A stretch of DNA of 64,000 nucleotides from Siphonodentalium dalli (lineage: Eukaryota > Mollusca > Scaphopoda > Gadilida > Siphonodentaliidae), in assembly GCA_032622095.1 (NCBI GenBank), contig CP136069.1:172106394-172170393 (forward strand). Reading direction: 5' to 3'. Made by a program: the position numbers and the translations under genes. A model generated the notes under the pieces. It was not told where the DNA came from and ran no database searches. It was given only the letters and a program-made list of their open reading frames with translations. Of the stretch, positions 24,641-35,084 are shown piece by piece (positions within the stretch are counted from its first letter, which is position 1; every line of letters begins with the position of its first letter).

Positions 24641-24867
24641 CCCTTTGAGTGCCAGGGGCCGATATTATCGGCCCTAAACCTACACAATAAGTCTGTTAAA
24701 GAATATAATAAAATATATTAAAATTGTAAAAAATTGTAAAAAAAAAAAAATGCCAATGCATTCTGTTATATATGCGAGGCGACCTATGGTCGACTCGCAT
24801 ATATAAGAGAATGCATTGGCACAGGGTATATGGGTTGATACAAAAATCGGACCTGGCACTCAAAGGG
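24641..24867. mobile_element. 227-bp TTAA-flanked MITE containing one hairpin
   Basis: CCCTTTGAGTGCCAGG at the left and CCTGGCACTCAAAGGG at the right are perfect inverted ends flanked by TTAA (24637-24640, 24868-24871). A TTAA target with CCC ends is the piggyBac signature; non-autonomous status is inferred from size. Just inside the left end is GGCCGATATTATCGGCC. One 67-bp hairpin unit lies at 24753-24819. Confidence 0.8.
24753..24819. repeat. 67-bp hairpin unit
   Basis: CCAATGCATTCTGTTATATA pairs with TATATAAGAGAATGCATTGG, and the stem continues through TGCGAG and CTCGCA. The loop contains GACCTATGGTC. One stem mismatch (CTGT for CTCT) distinguishes this copy. Outer flank is CACAGGG on the right. 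Confidence 0.9.
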
Positions 24868-24871
24868 TTAA

Positions 24872-25225
24872 GGGATTAATAATAATATTATTAAGCCTTC
24901 CGCGCCTGGTAATTTCATGTGGACTGGCTGTTTTTGCTTTGTTCACAGAGATAATTGTGATTATAGCTCCACTCGTGCAAAACGATCGCGAGACCCGATG
25001 ATGAGTGTAACGTGTCATGCATCGTATATATAAATCTATTTGTCTTCAGGGACAGTATTTGTTTTGTTGTGGGGGGGGGGGGGGGGGGGGGGTGGCTCCC
25101 AACCTCGGTCAAAACATTCCAACAGAGAATGAAAGTGTCAATGACACTATAGCTCAACTTAGGTAGGGGAATAATTTAATGGTTGACAGTAAATGGAGGA
25201 ATAGGAAAGGTGCTAATTGAAATGT
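24872..25225. other. Poly-G tract, no gene
   Basis: The run at about 25070-25092 is nearly pure G. It may be a real instability hotspot or a length error in assembly. Nothing else is seen. Confidence 0.5.
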
Positions 25226-26803
25226 CTAACCTGCGCCAAAGGATTTAGTGATGCAAAGAGTAAAATACAAGATGGCTGCTGGTGGCCATTTTTTTGGCCA
25301 ATTGACCCCAAAAGGACTCGTTCCCATCTACGTATAATTGTTAACATCCATGACAAATTTTATGAAGATCTGACCAAAGCTACGACCTACAAATTTCATG
25401 ACGATCAGACGAACAGTACGACCTGTAGACCGCGCCAATGGATTGAATTTTGAAATCCAAGATGGCCGCTGGCAGCCATGTTTTTTGGCCGAATGGCCCC
25501 ACAATGATTCGTTCCCATCTACATGTCAATGTCAACATTCATGACAAATTTCATAAAGATTAGACCAAAGGTACAACCTGTAGCCTGTGCCAAAGGATTT
25601 AGTCATGCAAAGAGTAAAATCCAAGATGGCTGCTTGCGGCCATGTTTTTTGGCCGAACGAACCCAAAATAACTCGTTCCCATCTACATTTCATTGTTAAC
25701 ATCAATAACAAATTTCATGATGATCAGGCGAACAGTACGATCTGTAGCCCGCGCCAATGGATTGAATCTTGAAATCCAAGATGGCTGCCAGCGGCCATGT
25801 TTTTTGGCCGAATGACCCCAAAATGACTCGTTCCCATCTACATGTCAATGTCAACATTCATGACAAATTTCATAAAGATCAGACAAAAGGTACGACCTGT
25901 AGCCCGGGCCAAAGGATTTAGTCATGCAAAGAGTAAAATCCAAGATGGCTGCTGGTGGCCATGTTTTTCGGCCGAACGACCCCAAAATAACTCGTTCCCA
26001 TCTACATGTCATTGTTAACATCCATGACAAATTTCATGATGTTCCGATCGAAGCTATGACCTGTAGCCCGCGCCAAAGGATTTAGTCATGCAAAGAGTAA
26101 AATCCAAGATGGCTGCTGGCGGCCATGTTTATTGGCCGAACAACCCCAAAATGACTCGTTCCCATCTACATGTCAATATTAACATCCATGACAAATTTCA
26201 TGATGATCAGATGAACAGTACGACCTGTAGGCCGCGCCAATGGATTGAATCTTGAAATCCAAGATGGCTGCCAGTGGCCATGTTTTTTGGCCGAATGACC
26301 CCACAATGATTTGTTCCCATCTACATGTCAATGTCAACATTCATGAAAAAATTCATAAAGATTAGACCAAAGGTACAACCTGTAGCCCGCGCCAAAGGAT
26401 TTAGTCATGCAAAGAGTAAAATCCAAGATGGCTGCTGGTGGCCATGTTTTTTGGCCGAACAACTCCAAAATCACTCGTTCCCATCTACATGTCATTATTA
26501 ACATCAATGACAAATTTCATGATGATCAGATGAACAGTACGACCTGTAGGCCGCACCAATGGATTGAATCTTGAAATCCAAGATGGCTGCCAGTGGCCAT
26601 GTTTTTTGGCCGAATGACCCCAAAATGACTCGTTCCCATCTACATGCCAATGTCAACATTCATGACAAATTTCATGAAGATCAGACCAAAGGTACAACCT
26701 GTAGCCCGCGCCAAAGGAAATTGTTGACGGACACACGCACACACGGACGACGGACGCCAAACCATGGCAATAGCTCAAACTTACAAAAGTAAGTTGAGCT
26801 AAA
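25226..26803 (+). mobile_element. Tandem-core element, ~165-bp units
   Basis: Units alternate between GCGCCAAAGGATTTAGTCATG and GCGCCAATGGATTGAATC starts. Each continues through CCAAGATGGCTGC, GGCCATGTTTTTTGGCCGAA (itself a hairpin), CTCGTTCCCATCTACATG, CATGACAAATTTCATGA and AGTACGACCTGTAG. About nine units are present. The right end reads GACGGACACACGCACACACG, then GCTCAAACTTAC paired with GTAAGTTGAGC, then TAAAA. Terminal hairpin plus tandem core resembles pearl/Helentron-type bivalve elements (inference). Short open frames beginning MAASGHVFWPND are repeat by-products. Confidence 0.75.
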
Positions 26804-27164
26804 AATGTATAGCATAGCACATGGCGGCAATAAGGCGAGCAATTTCCATTGATAGTTCTTATACAAAACATCGCAAGAAAAGATAAATGATTATGCGTGC
26901 TCTCTATCCGTGAACATACTAGGCAACATCCGAATATCACATGTTCTGGTCTCTTAGTCGGGTAATTCATCCACTCGGTTATAGGGATTTGGCAGCGGTG
27001 AGTTGGTGTAACATAACACCTCCCCCAGACGCCGGGCAACACTTTCAACAGTTAGAAATGTCTTGCCCGACACAACATAAGTTAGAATTTTTTTTTTTTA
27101 GTATTTATAGTGTGTAAATTGTTTTCAGACAAAAACCTCAAAAATCAAGAAGTCAGGATATATG
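26804..27164. other. No recognisable feature
   Basis: Unique-looking AT-rich DNA between two elements, without a credible frame. Confidence 0.4.
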
Positions 27165-27214
27165 TGACCCGCCATATCAAATCCAGTCGTAAGTCGGGAT
27201 TATTTTACCCTGTC

Positions 27215-27281
27215 CCAATGCATTCTCTTATATATGCGAGTCGACCATAGGTCGCTTCGCATATATAAGAGAATGCATTGG
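27215..27281. repeat. 67-bp hairpin unit
   Basis: Full stem CCAATGCATTCTCTTATATA against TATATAAGAGAATGCATTGG, loop GTCGACCATAGGTCGC. Left member of the pair in the element at 27165-27619. Confidence 0.9.
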
Positions 27282-27502
27282 CCTAACAATTTTTTATCAT
27301 TTTTTTTAAATAAATGTTTCTTACAATTTTTAGGACATAAAATAAAAAACGTCCATTACCCTGCAGGGAGCCCCACACATATATAGAAGCATATAGAAGA
27401 GTGTAGTCTGCTCATGTTTGTCTGGGGCTCTGTATGGGTGAAATTATAAAATTGTTAAAGAATACAAGAAAAAATTATTAAAATTGAAAAAAAATTGTTA
27501 GG

Positions 27503-27569
27503 CCAATGCATTCTCTTATATATGCGAGGCGACCTATGGTCGACTCGCATATATAAGAGAATGCATTGG
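27503..27569. repeat. 67-bp hairpin unit
   Basis: Same stem as the copy at 27215, with the loop in the opposite orientation (GCGACCTATGGTCGAC). The two members of a pair are therefore mirror images, not direct copies. Confidence 0.9.
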
Positions 27570-27649
27570 CACAGGGTAAAAACATCCCGACTTACGACTG
27601 GATTTGATATGGCGGGTCATATATATAAAACTATTTCTGACTAATTGGG

Positions 27650-28388
27650 TGTAATCTACCAGATATTCCCTTGTTCACTAACCAAAGTGAGCCTTTCAAA
27701 ACAATTGCAGTACCAGCATACTTAGCTAATATTTTAACAAACTCCCCGAATATATTGACTGAGCATTAATGTTCATAGAAGGACTTTCACGTCTATTACA
27801 GACTCTATCATTTCACCATAATGCATTACGTTTAAAATATATCGTACATTCAATGTAAGAATTTTGTTGTCTCCTTACTTTTAAAGTGATGTGAAACACT
27901 CCGGATCAAATATTAATGGAGAATAATCTTTCTCAAAGTATTTATTTTTACAAATATTATATCCAAGTTGACAACCCACACCATCTTTCGAATATATAAA
28001 TTAAATGCAATGACTCTCGATGGTGAAATCAATTTCGTTAGTTTGTCACTGATAGCTCCATACTGAAACAATTCAGTGCAGTTCAGACGATGTTTTCCAA
28101 GGTCAATATGTTTGAGATTTTCGGCGATGTTGGCAGCATGGCTATGCAAAACTGGAGTAAATTATTGGGTAGTCCAAGTCTTCTCGTACTAAAACCGGCT
28201 AAGATATTGGGATATTGGGATGGAGGTGCCGGTCTTTAAAGACCGGCACCTCCATCCCAATATCTTAGCCGGTTTTAGTACGAGAAGACTTGGACTAATT
28301 ATTGGGATGTTAGATATCTGGACTGAAACAATTCTGTTTTGAATATGACATGATGTAATACCAAAATCCATTGTTTTCACATGAGCTA
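27650..28388. repeat. Long dispersed duplicate, copy A
   Basis: Bases 27650-28105 and 28340-28388 match 37663-38075 and 38793-38882 in the same orientation with high identity (for example CACTCCGGATCAAATATTAA and ACCCACACCATCTTTCGAA). This copy is interrupted by the palindrome at 28170-28297. Its minus strand has a 78-codon open frame (27913-28149) that I cannot assign. The frame is not kept in copy B. Confidence 0.75.
28170..28297. mobile_element. 128-bp near-perfect palindrome with 9-bp duplication
   Basis: TAGTCCAAGTCTTCTCGTAC at the left is exactly complemented at the right end, and the match continues almost to the centre at GGTCTTTAAAGACC. The only asymmetry is an 8-bp duplication (TATTGGGA) in the left half. 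The flanks ATTATTGGG (28161-28169 and 28298-28306) are identical. The perfect symmetry and duplication point to a very recent insertion of a Mutator-like or foldback MITE. Confidence 0.9.
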
Positions 28389-28494
28389 CAGTAATGCCCT
28401 AAATAATCGACTCCTTAATCACAGCAGAATTATGGGTAATTTTTCAGGATTTTGTCGGAAATATGGCTTGTTGCCATTCATCGGAAAGCTCTGT

Positions 28495-28795
28495 ATGATC
28501 AAATGAGGGTTAATTATAAATGATCCAATGAGGGTTAATAAAAATATGATCTCACGATAGTTAATTAAAATGATACCATTATTGTTAATTAAAATATGGT
28601 CCCATAACTGATCAGGGTTAATTAGAAAATGGTCCCACGAGGGTTAATACAAATATGGACCCAGGGGGTTAATTGAAACATGTTCCAATGAATGTCAGTT
28701 AAAATATGGTAACATGGGGGGTAATTAAAGTTAAAATATGGTCGCATGAAGAGGGTTAATTAAAATAAAAATATGGTGTCATTAAACGATGTTAA
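28495..28795 (+). repeat. Degenerate ~30-bp minisatellite
   Basis: Repeats of the form GGGTTAATTAAAATATGG followed by TCCCATGA-like spacers recur about nine times with substitutions and indels. No coding potential. Confidence 0.7.
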
Positions 28796-29164
28796 ATAAC
28801 ATGTTCAAATTTCTTATACCACCCTCAAATCCCCATGCAATATAATAGTTGATACCATTTGATTTATGTCACGTGAAAATAACAAAGCAGGTTAAATAAC
28901 AGGTTAAACAACAGTAGAAACATAGTGCACAGTGTGGTAAGGGTTAATGCGGGAATTTCCATTCAGCGCCCACATCTCACCGTGGCCATGGTGCAATAAA
29001 GCATGTCAACATGTATACACACCGACCTAAAACTGCAAAGGCTTTAAGCGATATGTGAATATCCATCGCGATCAACAATATGCAACCTATATTAGACCAC
29101 AACAATACTTATTGTCAAACTTCATTACATAGTTCAAGTACAATGTACGAACATACTCAAGTAC
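28796..29164. other. No recognisable feature
   Basis: AT-rich interior DNA. I see no frame or repeat of note. Confidence 0.4.
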
Positions 29165-29590
29165 CTTTCTAATCATATCGTTCGGGTACGAAAATATTCA
29201 AGTACATTTTATTCATATTGCACTCATTTGCCCATACCCTAATTAGCAAGTGAAAAACACAAACCCAGAAAACACCATAAATGGCACAATAATAATTATG
29301 GCATAAATAAAATACACCCATAGTAACCGTCGCTAACCGAGTGTAAAAACATTCATCACTCGTGATATTGTGGTGACCACTCGCCAAAAGGCTTGTGATT
29401 AAAACCACATTGCCACTTGTGGTGAAAATTTGGGTACACTCGGCTACTATGGGTGTATTCTATATAGCACATGTTCACACAATAAGAGATATGACAAAGA
29501 GACTCATCATCAGCTGGTGGCTGAAGAGAATAATTTATTGGGATTTGAGAGTTATCAAGATGGGAGCCGAGCTAGTGAAGCATTAAATAT
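29165..29590. repeat. Dispersed repeat, inverted with respect to 41753-42140
   Basis: The stretch from TTTCTAATCATATC to TATCAAGATGGGAG is the reverse complement of 41740-42140. Inside is a smaller foldback, with AATACACCCATAGTAACCG near 29310 against CTACTATGGGTGTATT near 29445. In both copies the same hairpin units (29597-29743 and 41598-41701) are attached, so the hairpins travelled with this repeat. Confidence 0.75.
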
Positions 29591-29596
29591 CCTGTG

Positions 29597-29649
29597 CCAG
29601 TGCATTCTCTTATATATGCGAGTCTCCCATATATAAGAGAATGCACTGG
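29597..29649. repeat. Short (53-bp) hairpin unit
   Basis: CCAGTGCATTCTCTTATATA pairs with TATATAAGAGAATGCACTGG around a short loop GTCTCC. Compared with the 67-bp form it lacks part of the loop and has AGTG for AATG with a compensating change on the other strand. Confidence 0.85.
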
Positions 29650-29678
29650 TTTACACGGTCAATGTAATTATTGTTAGG

Positions 29679-29743
29679 CTAATGCATTCTTATATATGCA
29701 AGGCTCACAATGGGAGACTCGCATATATAAGAGAATGCATTGG
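29679..29743. repeat. Hairpin unit, mirror partner of 29597
   Basis: CTAATGCATTCTTATATATG pairs with TATATAAGAGAATGCATTGG with a small internal asymmetry. The loop is CTCACAATGGGAG. The inner edge TATTGTTAGG is the usual inward flank of the pair. Confidence 0.85.
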
Positions 29744-30396
29744 AACATGGTTTTCGCAAAAATTTCAGGTAGATCCAGTTCAAACTCCATGCAGGGTTTA
29801 CCTCCCTTGATGACTCTTGTAAGACCGCTGCTACCGACATTTCACCCACATTGGGTGGACTTCCGCGATTTTAAAATATATACTAAGCGAACACGGCAAC
29901 ATGCTGCCCTTGTTAAGCACACACAACATCGAACAAATTTTTTTTTTAAATTTTGGACCTAAATTTATGTTTGAAAAGTCCCACTAAAACCGAAGAACTA
30001 TATTTCGAAATGGTGTTATTCGGTTCTCCGAATATTTTATCAACACAAAAGTATAAATGCACGTATACGACATTGTCACAACTCGAACGGCAAGTCAAAG
30101 ACAAGAGTTCTAATTTGCTGCAATTTTGACGAGTAGCTTGCGAAAATAGTCAACAAAACTACCGCTCTGATTTTCCATTCTGTAATTATGTTTTATTGTG
30201 GGAATTGTTCTCAAAGCATATAGAAAATTTGACTTTGGAGCGATCGGATTTCTCCATTTTTGCTAGAAAATCCCACGCTAAATATAGAAACATGGACTAG
30301 TACCCAGCCGGTTACAGAGTCAGAAAGGAAGCATGACTGGTGCGCTCTGGTAGAGATTGGCTCCAGTTATGGAAGGGTAATGGGAGGTAAAGTGAC
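29744..30396. other. No recognisable feature
   Basis: Open frames overlap the hairpin and the mariner-like arm and carry no domain. Nothing else is seen. Confidence 0.4.
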
Positions 30397-30500
30397 AGAG
30401 CTTTCCGATGAATGGCAACAAGCCATATTTCAGACTAAATCCTGAAAAATTGCCCATAATTCTGCTGTGGTTGAGGAGTCAATTATTTAGGGCATTACTG

Positions 30501-30955
30501 TCATAGATAACACTATTTGTGATGTTTTATGGTTGATACAAAAATGCAGTTAGCAGATTGTGTTCTCACCAAACTTGGTGCTTCCCCAGTCTTGTTAAAT
30601 GCAAATATTGAACAGTGGTAAAATTGCTTTTCATTTTGGTTTTATTAAGTTAACTGGTATATAATGAAGCAATTTCCTCATGTACAATATACACTTGGTA
30701 CAATTGTAGATTAGATTAGATTTTATTTTGATAGTTCAGGTTTACATGAATACATATATTGGGTATGTTTACAAGTTGAATCAATATAATACACAACAGT
30801 ATATACATATTATAATTATAATAGTTTATATTAAATATAAATATGTTATATGTTGGGTTCTGATGAGACAGTTAGAGTTCAGACTGTAAATAATTGATAT
30901 ATACCGTAAGAGGATATATCAATTTTCTCAAGAATTAATTCATTTTATTTTATAG
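30501..30955. other. AT-rich DNA, no gene
   Basis: AT-rich sequence ending in a T-rich tract followed by TATAG (30951-30955), which would be the acceptor of the exon candidate that follows. Confidence 0.4.
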
Positions 30956-31165
30956 AGGTTGCCGTCAGAATATAAGGTCAATTATGTGGCAGAAATCTGT
31001 ATAAAAATAGAAATACTCATGCGACCTGAGACCATCAGGGATAACGCAAAAAGTTTTCTAAATGAGAACTTAATTCCATTGCGGTCCCTGGTGGCTTTCG
31101 GCACATGGGCAGTGAGTGAAGTTCGAAACTTCGGAGCACAATGTATAAAAGTATTTAAAATATAA
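30956..31165 (+). CDS. Possible terminal exon of an unknown protein
   Basis: Sixty-nine codons are open from a plausible acceptor (CATTTTATTTTATAG, AG at 30954-30955) to TAA at 31163-31165. The peptide has mixed, non-repetitive composition (PETIRDNAKSFLNENLIPLR, then SLVAFGTWAVSEVRNFG), which is unusual for this window. An AATAAA lies at about 31174. I do not recognise a domain, no upstream exon was found, and the candidate may be a chance frame or an exon relic. Confidence 0.25.
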   Translation, partial: RLPSEYKVNYVAEICIKIEILMRPETIRDNAKSFLNENLIPLRSLVAFGTWAVSEVRNFGAQCIKVFKI

Positions 31166-31458
31166 ATTAAATAAAAGCCATTTCAGAACGAGACTTATAT
31201 GGAGAGGAAAAGCTAATAAAATAAGTCAATACGCAAGTAATGTAACTTCAACAGCCCTTCGCCACCTGCATATACGCACCACTGCCATGTATGGCCGGTT
31301 TTGGACTGGTCTGTCCATGACCGAAAGATGGAAACCCGAAATACAGGCAGCAGTAACAATATATGCAACTGGCCAAATACTGTCATCGTACATTACAATA
31401 TAAATTGAACTGCTGTATTGAGGAAATTCTAGTTAAAAGATGATAAAATAGATTGTTC

Positions 31459-32036
31459 CTAGTAAAAGGCAAATGGATTTTCTTCTCTTTTCATCAATTT
31501 CTCTAGTAGGCGTTGTTTAATGCAAAATTTCCAGTGTTTGAGATCAAAAGGGGCACGAGTATGGTATACTTTATCAAGACCATTCCACAGTTTCGCTCCT
31601 GTATAATAGAAACTGTGGATGCCCTTGGATTTTACAGAGGGTAATGAGTATTTCAGGGTCCCTGATCGAGTTACATATGTACAATGAGTACTAGCTAATA
31701 TAAAATTATTATCTAGATATGCTGGAGCTTTCTTTTCCGAGATTTTTAGTACCATCAGTATTTTTCTGAAGTCTACCCTATCACTCACTGGAAGCCATTT
31801 AACATGTTTAAATTCATTATAACCAATATGAGTCATGCGATCTAGTTTCATGATAAATCTGACAAGTCTGTTTTGAGATGCTTGAAGACGCTTTTTGGTT
31901 TTTACTGTCAGACTAGAGAACCAAAAACCACTTGAGTAGTCAAAATGACATTGAATAAGAGCATTAATTAGAAGTTTTCTGCATTTTTCATTCAGATAGT
32001 TTGCTTTTCTGTACAAAAATTTCAACTTGCCTATTC
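31459..32036 (-). pseudogene. Non-LTR retrotransposon ORF2, C-terminal fragment
   Basis: The minus strand encodes about 190 residues open to a TAG/TAA-type stop at 31459-31461. The protein shows the post-palm region of LINE reverse transcriptases: LYRKANYLNEKCRKLLINAL, then HFDYSSGFWFSSL, SQNRLVRFIM, WLPVSDRVDFRKILMVLK, then AYLDNNF, a Y-TRS motif, and YTGAKLWNGL with a basic tail KQRLLEKL. This is typical of Jockey/CR1/RTE-like ORF2 C-termini. The catalytic palm, with its YxDD box, and the endonuclease are absent because the element is 5'-truncated near 32037. That is normal for target-primed insertion. It may still be read as open frame, but it cannot encode an active enzyme. The 3' untranslated part extends to about 31380. 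Confidence 0.9.
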
Positions 32037-33177
32037 ATAATGTATATATTCTGTTTATTTAAATATTGAAAGGGAGATTGATAGTCTGAGGGGTTAAATG
32101 TTTTTATCATGTCTTATTGTGTGTAAGGTGATAGGAGTGCAGTGAGGTGTTAGAGAGAATTATTGTATTGAGTGAAGGTATATGCTGTAGTGTGAATGAG
32201 TAGTGTTAATGAATGAATGAACTGAAGAGACAAAGGACAGGCACTTGTGTGTTAACTGTGGGAGACATAAGTCAAATTTTCAATAATATTGACTTAAACT
32301 TTGACAATCCTTTGTTGGGAAAATAAAAGATGCAATGATCATGTTTTGACAACATTTAATCAGTTATCAAACTATTGAAGCACCTGCTACAGACCAGAGC
32401 ATCCACCAATTCGGCTCAGGTGATGGTATTGAGCTTTACTAGAATGCATGTTACCCATGCAACTTCGGCTTGATCGTCTCGGAGTATGCCATTTCTCTGT
32501 CTGTAAGTACGATATGGCTGTATAATGGAATATATACTTTATGTAGTGCATGAGTTTGCATGTGTAGTTGGTTCATCATACATATTGAGACATGTGTTGT
32601 AGATATGTTTGTAATCTTAATTTATTATACACTGTTATGTACCAAATTGTGTTAATTGTTCTCATAATATAAACATTTATATATGAATGTCCATATATGG
32701 AGGATAATAAAGATATATATATATATAATTCCAGGTGTGTGTATTGATGCCAACAAAAAGGTAACCTGCATGGTATATTATTGTATTCCCTAGTTTAATT
32801 TTCCTACATCACGTTTTCATTGAAAATTCATTTTGTTCACCGAGTTCATGCTGGGCCATATTGTACAATAATTCTTGGTGATATCGGAGCCGAATATTTT
32901 AACAATTGAAAGACCTGGTGAGTTTAAAGCGAACAAATCTCCTCCTAGTTTCAATTATTAAATACTATTATGAAATCATGAATGAATTTATGGGAATTCA
33001 TATCTGTACGAGTAAGCATTGTGGCCACTTCAAATCAGGGGAGCAGCTATGGAGATTGGGGGTGGGGCTGATGAGCCTGTGCCCACTCATGTTGCAGACC
33101 CTCAACCATCAGAATTTGTTTTCCTCCAGCACATCATAAACAAGCATACTGCCACACTTGCATGACGGGAGCTGCAC
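32037..33177. other. No recognisable feature
   Basis: AT-rich DNA with a short AT dinucleotide run near 32715. Possible exon-like openings are too short to support. Confidence 0.4.
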
Positions 33178-33201
33178 TGGTGCAGCATTAAAGATCCTGT
33201 G

Positions 33202-33268
33202 CCAGTACATTCTCTTATATATGTGAATCTCCCATCTGGAGCCTCACTTATATAAGAGAATGCACTGG
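33202..33268. repeat. 67-bp hairpin unit, diverged
   Basis: CCAGTACATTCTCTTATATA pairs with TATATAAGAGAATGCACTGG with two mismatches. The loop is TCTCCCATCTGGAGCC. Outer flank GATCCTGTG, inner flank CATAAAAGATC. Confidence 0.85.
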
Positions 33269-33404
33269 CATAAAAGATCAAGGTAAACATTTTTTAATTA
33301 AGTTTATGTTTAGAGTCACCCAGGATTCTGAGAATTAAATGTGAAATGCTGTGATTATTTATTATTAGCACTTTCATGACTGGAGCAGCATTACAGATCA
33401 TGTG

Positions 33405-33471
33405 CCAGTGTATTCTCTTATATATGTGAATCTCCCATAGGGAGCCTCGCATATATGAGAGAATGCAAAGG
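33405..33471. repeat. 67-bp hairpin unit, diverged
   Basis: CCAGTGTATTCTCTTATATA against ATATATGAGAGAATGCAAAG, with three or four mismatches. The loop is TCTCCCATAGGGAGCC. Confidence 0.8.
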
Positions 33472-33491
33472 TCAAGGTCAAAATTGTTAGG

Positions 33492-33559
33492 CCAATACAT
33501 TATCGTATTTACTATGCAATGATCCCCATGGGACTCGCATATAAAAGAGAATGCATTTG
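33492..33559. repeat. 68-bp hairpin unit, most diverged
   Basis: CCAATACATTATCGTATTTA against ATATAAAAGAGAATGCATTT, with several mismatches. Flanks TTGTTAGG (inner) and GCACAGGG (outer) identify it as a pair member. Confidence 0.75.
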
Positions 33560-33645
33560 CACAGGGTTTTGTCAAAATTCCAGGAAGCTCCAGTCATGAA
33601 AGTATTATACATGTATCATTGCAGGAAGCAGTGATGATATAAGAC

Positions 33646-33899
33646 CAAGCCTTGAAATAGTGTGTCTGTCATTTGCAGAATGAGGTTCCCAGAGGGTGAA
33701 TTTAGTGATGCTACCCCACATAGCGGGCTAGCATCACCAAATTCACCCTCTGGGAACCTCATTCTGCCGAGGTGCAACCAGAATGAGGTCGCCAGAGGGT
33801 GAATTTGGTGATGCTAGCCCGCTATGCGGGTTAGCATCACTAAATTCACCCTCTGGGGACCTCATTCTGCAAATGACAGGCACGCTATTTCAAGGCTTG
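33646..33899. mobile_element. 254-bp hAT-like foldback MITE
   Basis: The ends begin CAAGCCTTGAAATAG and are complemented at the right. The inverted arms run over most of the element (TTTGCAGAATGAGGT, AGAGGGTGAATTTAGTGATG, then a centre at CCGAGGTGCAACC). Each arm is itself palindromic around AGCGGGCTAGCATC. A perfect 8-bp duplication TATAAGAC flanks it (33638-33645, 33900-33907). An 8-bp duplication and a CAAG start fit hAT. Relics lie at 16.1-17.0 kb and 36.7-37.0 kb. Confidence 0.85.
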
Positions 33900-34000
33900 T
33901 ATAAGACCATGGGGTCCTCCTTTTTGTGGTACAGAGTGCTTACTTCCTGTCAGTGAACAGAAACAAAAAGGTAAGTCACAGCAGTGCATAGTTTGTTACA

Positions 34001-34097
34001 CAGTAATGCCCTAAATAATCAACTTCTTAACCACAGCAGAATTACAGGTAATTTTTCAGGATGTAGTCGGAAATAAGGATTATTTAGGGCATTACTG
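34001..34097. mobile_element. 97-bp internally deleted mariner-like MITE
   Basis: Starts CAGTAATGCCCTAAATAATC and ends GATTATTTAGGGCATTACTG. Between them is only one arm of the longer family members, from CACAGCAGAATTAC to TAGTCGGAAATA. The right flank is TA. Confidence 0.75.
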
Positions 34098-34105
34098 TAC
34101 ATGTA

Positions 34106-35077
34106 TTTTATATATGCCCGTTTTTATATACGCCCGTTTGAAAAAACTGTCATATTATGTAAATGGGTTGTCTAGCCGTCCGTCCATCCATCCTAGTCGT
34201 CGTCCGCTTTTGGTTTCCGGATGATAACTTTAGATTGAATCGAGCGAACTGAACGATATTTGGTATGTTAGTTTACCACACCAAAATACAGATCATGTTC
34301 GAATATGGGTTTCGTCCGCATGATTTTGACTGAGTTATGCCCCCTTTTTTTCACTTAGATTTTACCCGATTTGCTGTTTCCGGATGATAACTTTAGATTG
34401 AATCAAGTGAAGTGAACCAAATTTGGTATGATAGTTTACCACCCCAATATACAGATCAAGTTCGAATATGTGAATTTTTCAATCAAAAATACCACACTTG
34501 AAGTTATTGTGTTTTATTTTGTTTATTATTTCGTCTTAAAGGTACTCAATCCGATCAGATGCTCCTAAATTACTAATTCTTTGGCTTCGGGGGTAAAAAA
34601 TATTTGATTCGAGTCGAGGAACCCACCCATAAAGCTCAGAGTGATCAGATATCGATTTTTTATCTTAGTTATTTCAATTGTTTCTAGCCCAGAAACTAGT
34701 GTTCAAACTTTTTCAAACGGACGATCTTGCAGGAAAAGATGGATAACTCTAATATCAAGTGGTAATAATAACCACTTAATTTTAGAGTTATCCATCTTTA
34801 CCTGCAAGAACGTCCGTTTGAACCATTTTGAACACGAGTTTCTGGGCTAGAAACAATTGAAATAATTAACTTCAAAAATCGATATCTGATCACTGAGCTT
34901 TGACGGGTAGGTTCCTCGACTCGAATAAAATATTTTTTACCCCCGAAGTCAAAGAAATAGTAATTTAGGAGCATCTGATCGGATTGAGTACCTTTAAGTC
35001 AAAGGTTTCAAACAAATGAATTAATCCTTGCCCCACTCTACTCAAGAAACAGGCGGATTATGCCACGCCCCGACGGC
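34106..35077 (+). mobile_element. Tandem-core element split by a TTAA palindrome
   Basis: The 5' end is near TATATGCCCGTTTTTATATA, followed by GTCCGTCCATCCATCC. About two ~190-bp units contain GGTTTCCGGATGATAACTTT and TTTGGTATGNTAGTTTACCA. The 3' end is GCCACGCCCCGACGGCATG (hairpin-like) followed by CTCTTGTT, matching the CTCTTG/CTCTCG ends of the other tandem-core elements. The piggyBac-like palindrome at 34540-34993 lies inside. Confidence 0.6.
34540..34993. mobile_element. 454-bp palindromic TTAA-flanked MITE
   Basis: AGGTACTCAATCCGATCAGA at the left is complemented at the right end, with inverted match along nearly the full length to a centre around GTGGTAATAATAACCAC (34760). Flanks are TTAA at 34536-34539 and 34994-34997. 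TTAA targeting suggests piggyBac-derived. One arm of the same family is found at 41413-41580. Confidence 0.85.
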
Positions 35078-35084
35078 ATGCTCT

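Larger units (their letters stand above)
27165..27619. mobile_element. 455-bp double-hairpin element, TGACCCGCC ends
   Basis: TGACCCGCCATATCAAATCC at the left is complemented at the right end, with about 45 bp of inverted match continuing to CGACTTACGACTGG. Inside lie two 67-bp hairpins (27215-27281, 27503-27569) in mirror arrangement. Outward edges read ACCCTGT/ACAGGGT and inward edges GGCCTAACAATTTTT/AAAAATTGTTAGGCC. The centre includes GGAGCCCCACACATA and TGTCTGGGGCTC as a further inverted pair. These ends are different from the TTAA elements that carry the same hairpins. Confidence 0.8.
28389..30500. mobile_element. 2.1-kb mariner-like element or two facing relics
   Basis: CAGTAATGCCCTAAATAATC at the left is complemented at the right (30397-30500), with about 105 bp of inverted match running to GCCATTCATCGGAAAGCTCT. 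The left flank is TA; the right flank is TC. Complete short members of this family at 45637-45840 and 47967-48174 have TA duplications. The interior is a mosaic of a minisatellite, a copy of the 41.6-42.1 kb repeat and a hairpin pair, so two separate half-copies cannot be excluded. Confidence 0.5.
33371..33602. mobile_element. 232-bp double-hairpin element
   Basis: CTTTCATGACTGGAGC at the left and GCTCCAGTCATGAAAG at the right are inverted ends. Degenerate TTAA-like flanks (TTAGCA, TATTA) suggest a decayed piggyBac-like element. It contains two hairpins, 33405-33471 and 33492-33559. Confidence 0.65.

Noticed and set aside
26653-27048. 131-codon minus-strand frame
   Set aside because: It begins in the flank of, and runs into, the tandem-core repeat. 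It has no recognisable domain and mixed low-complexity residues.
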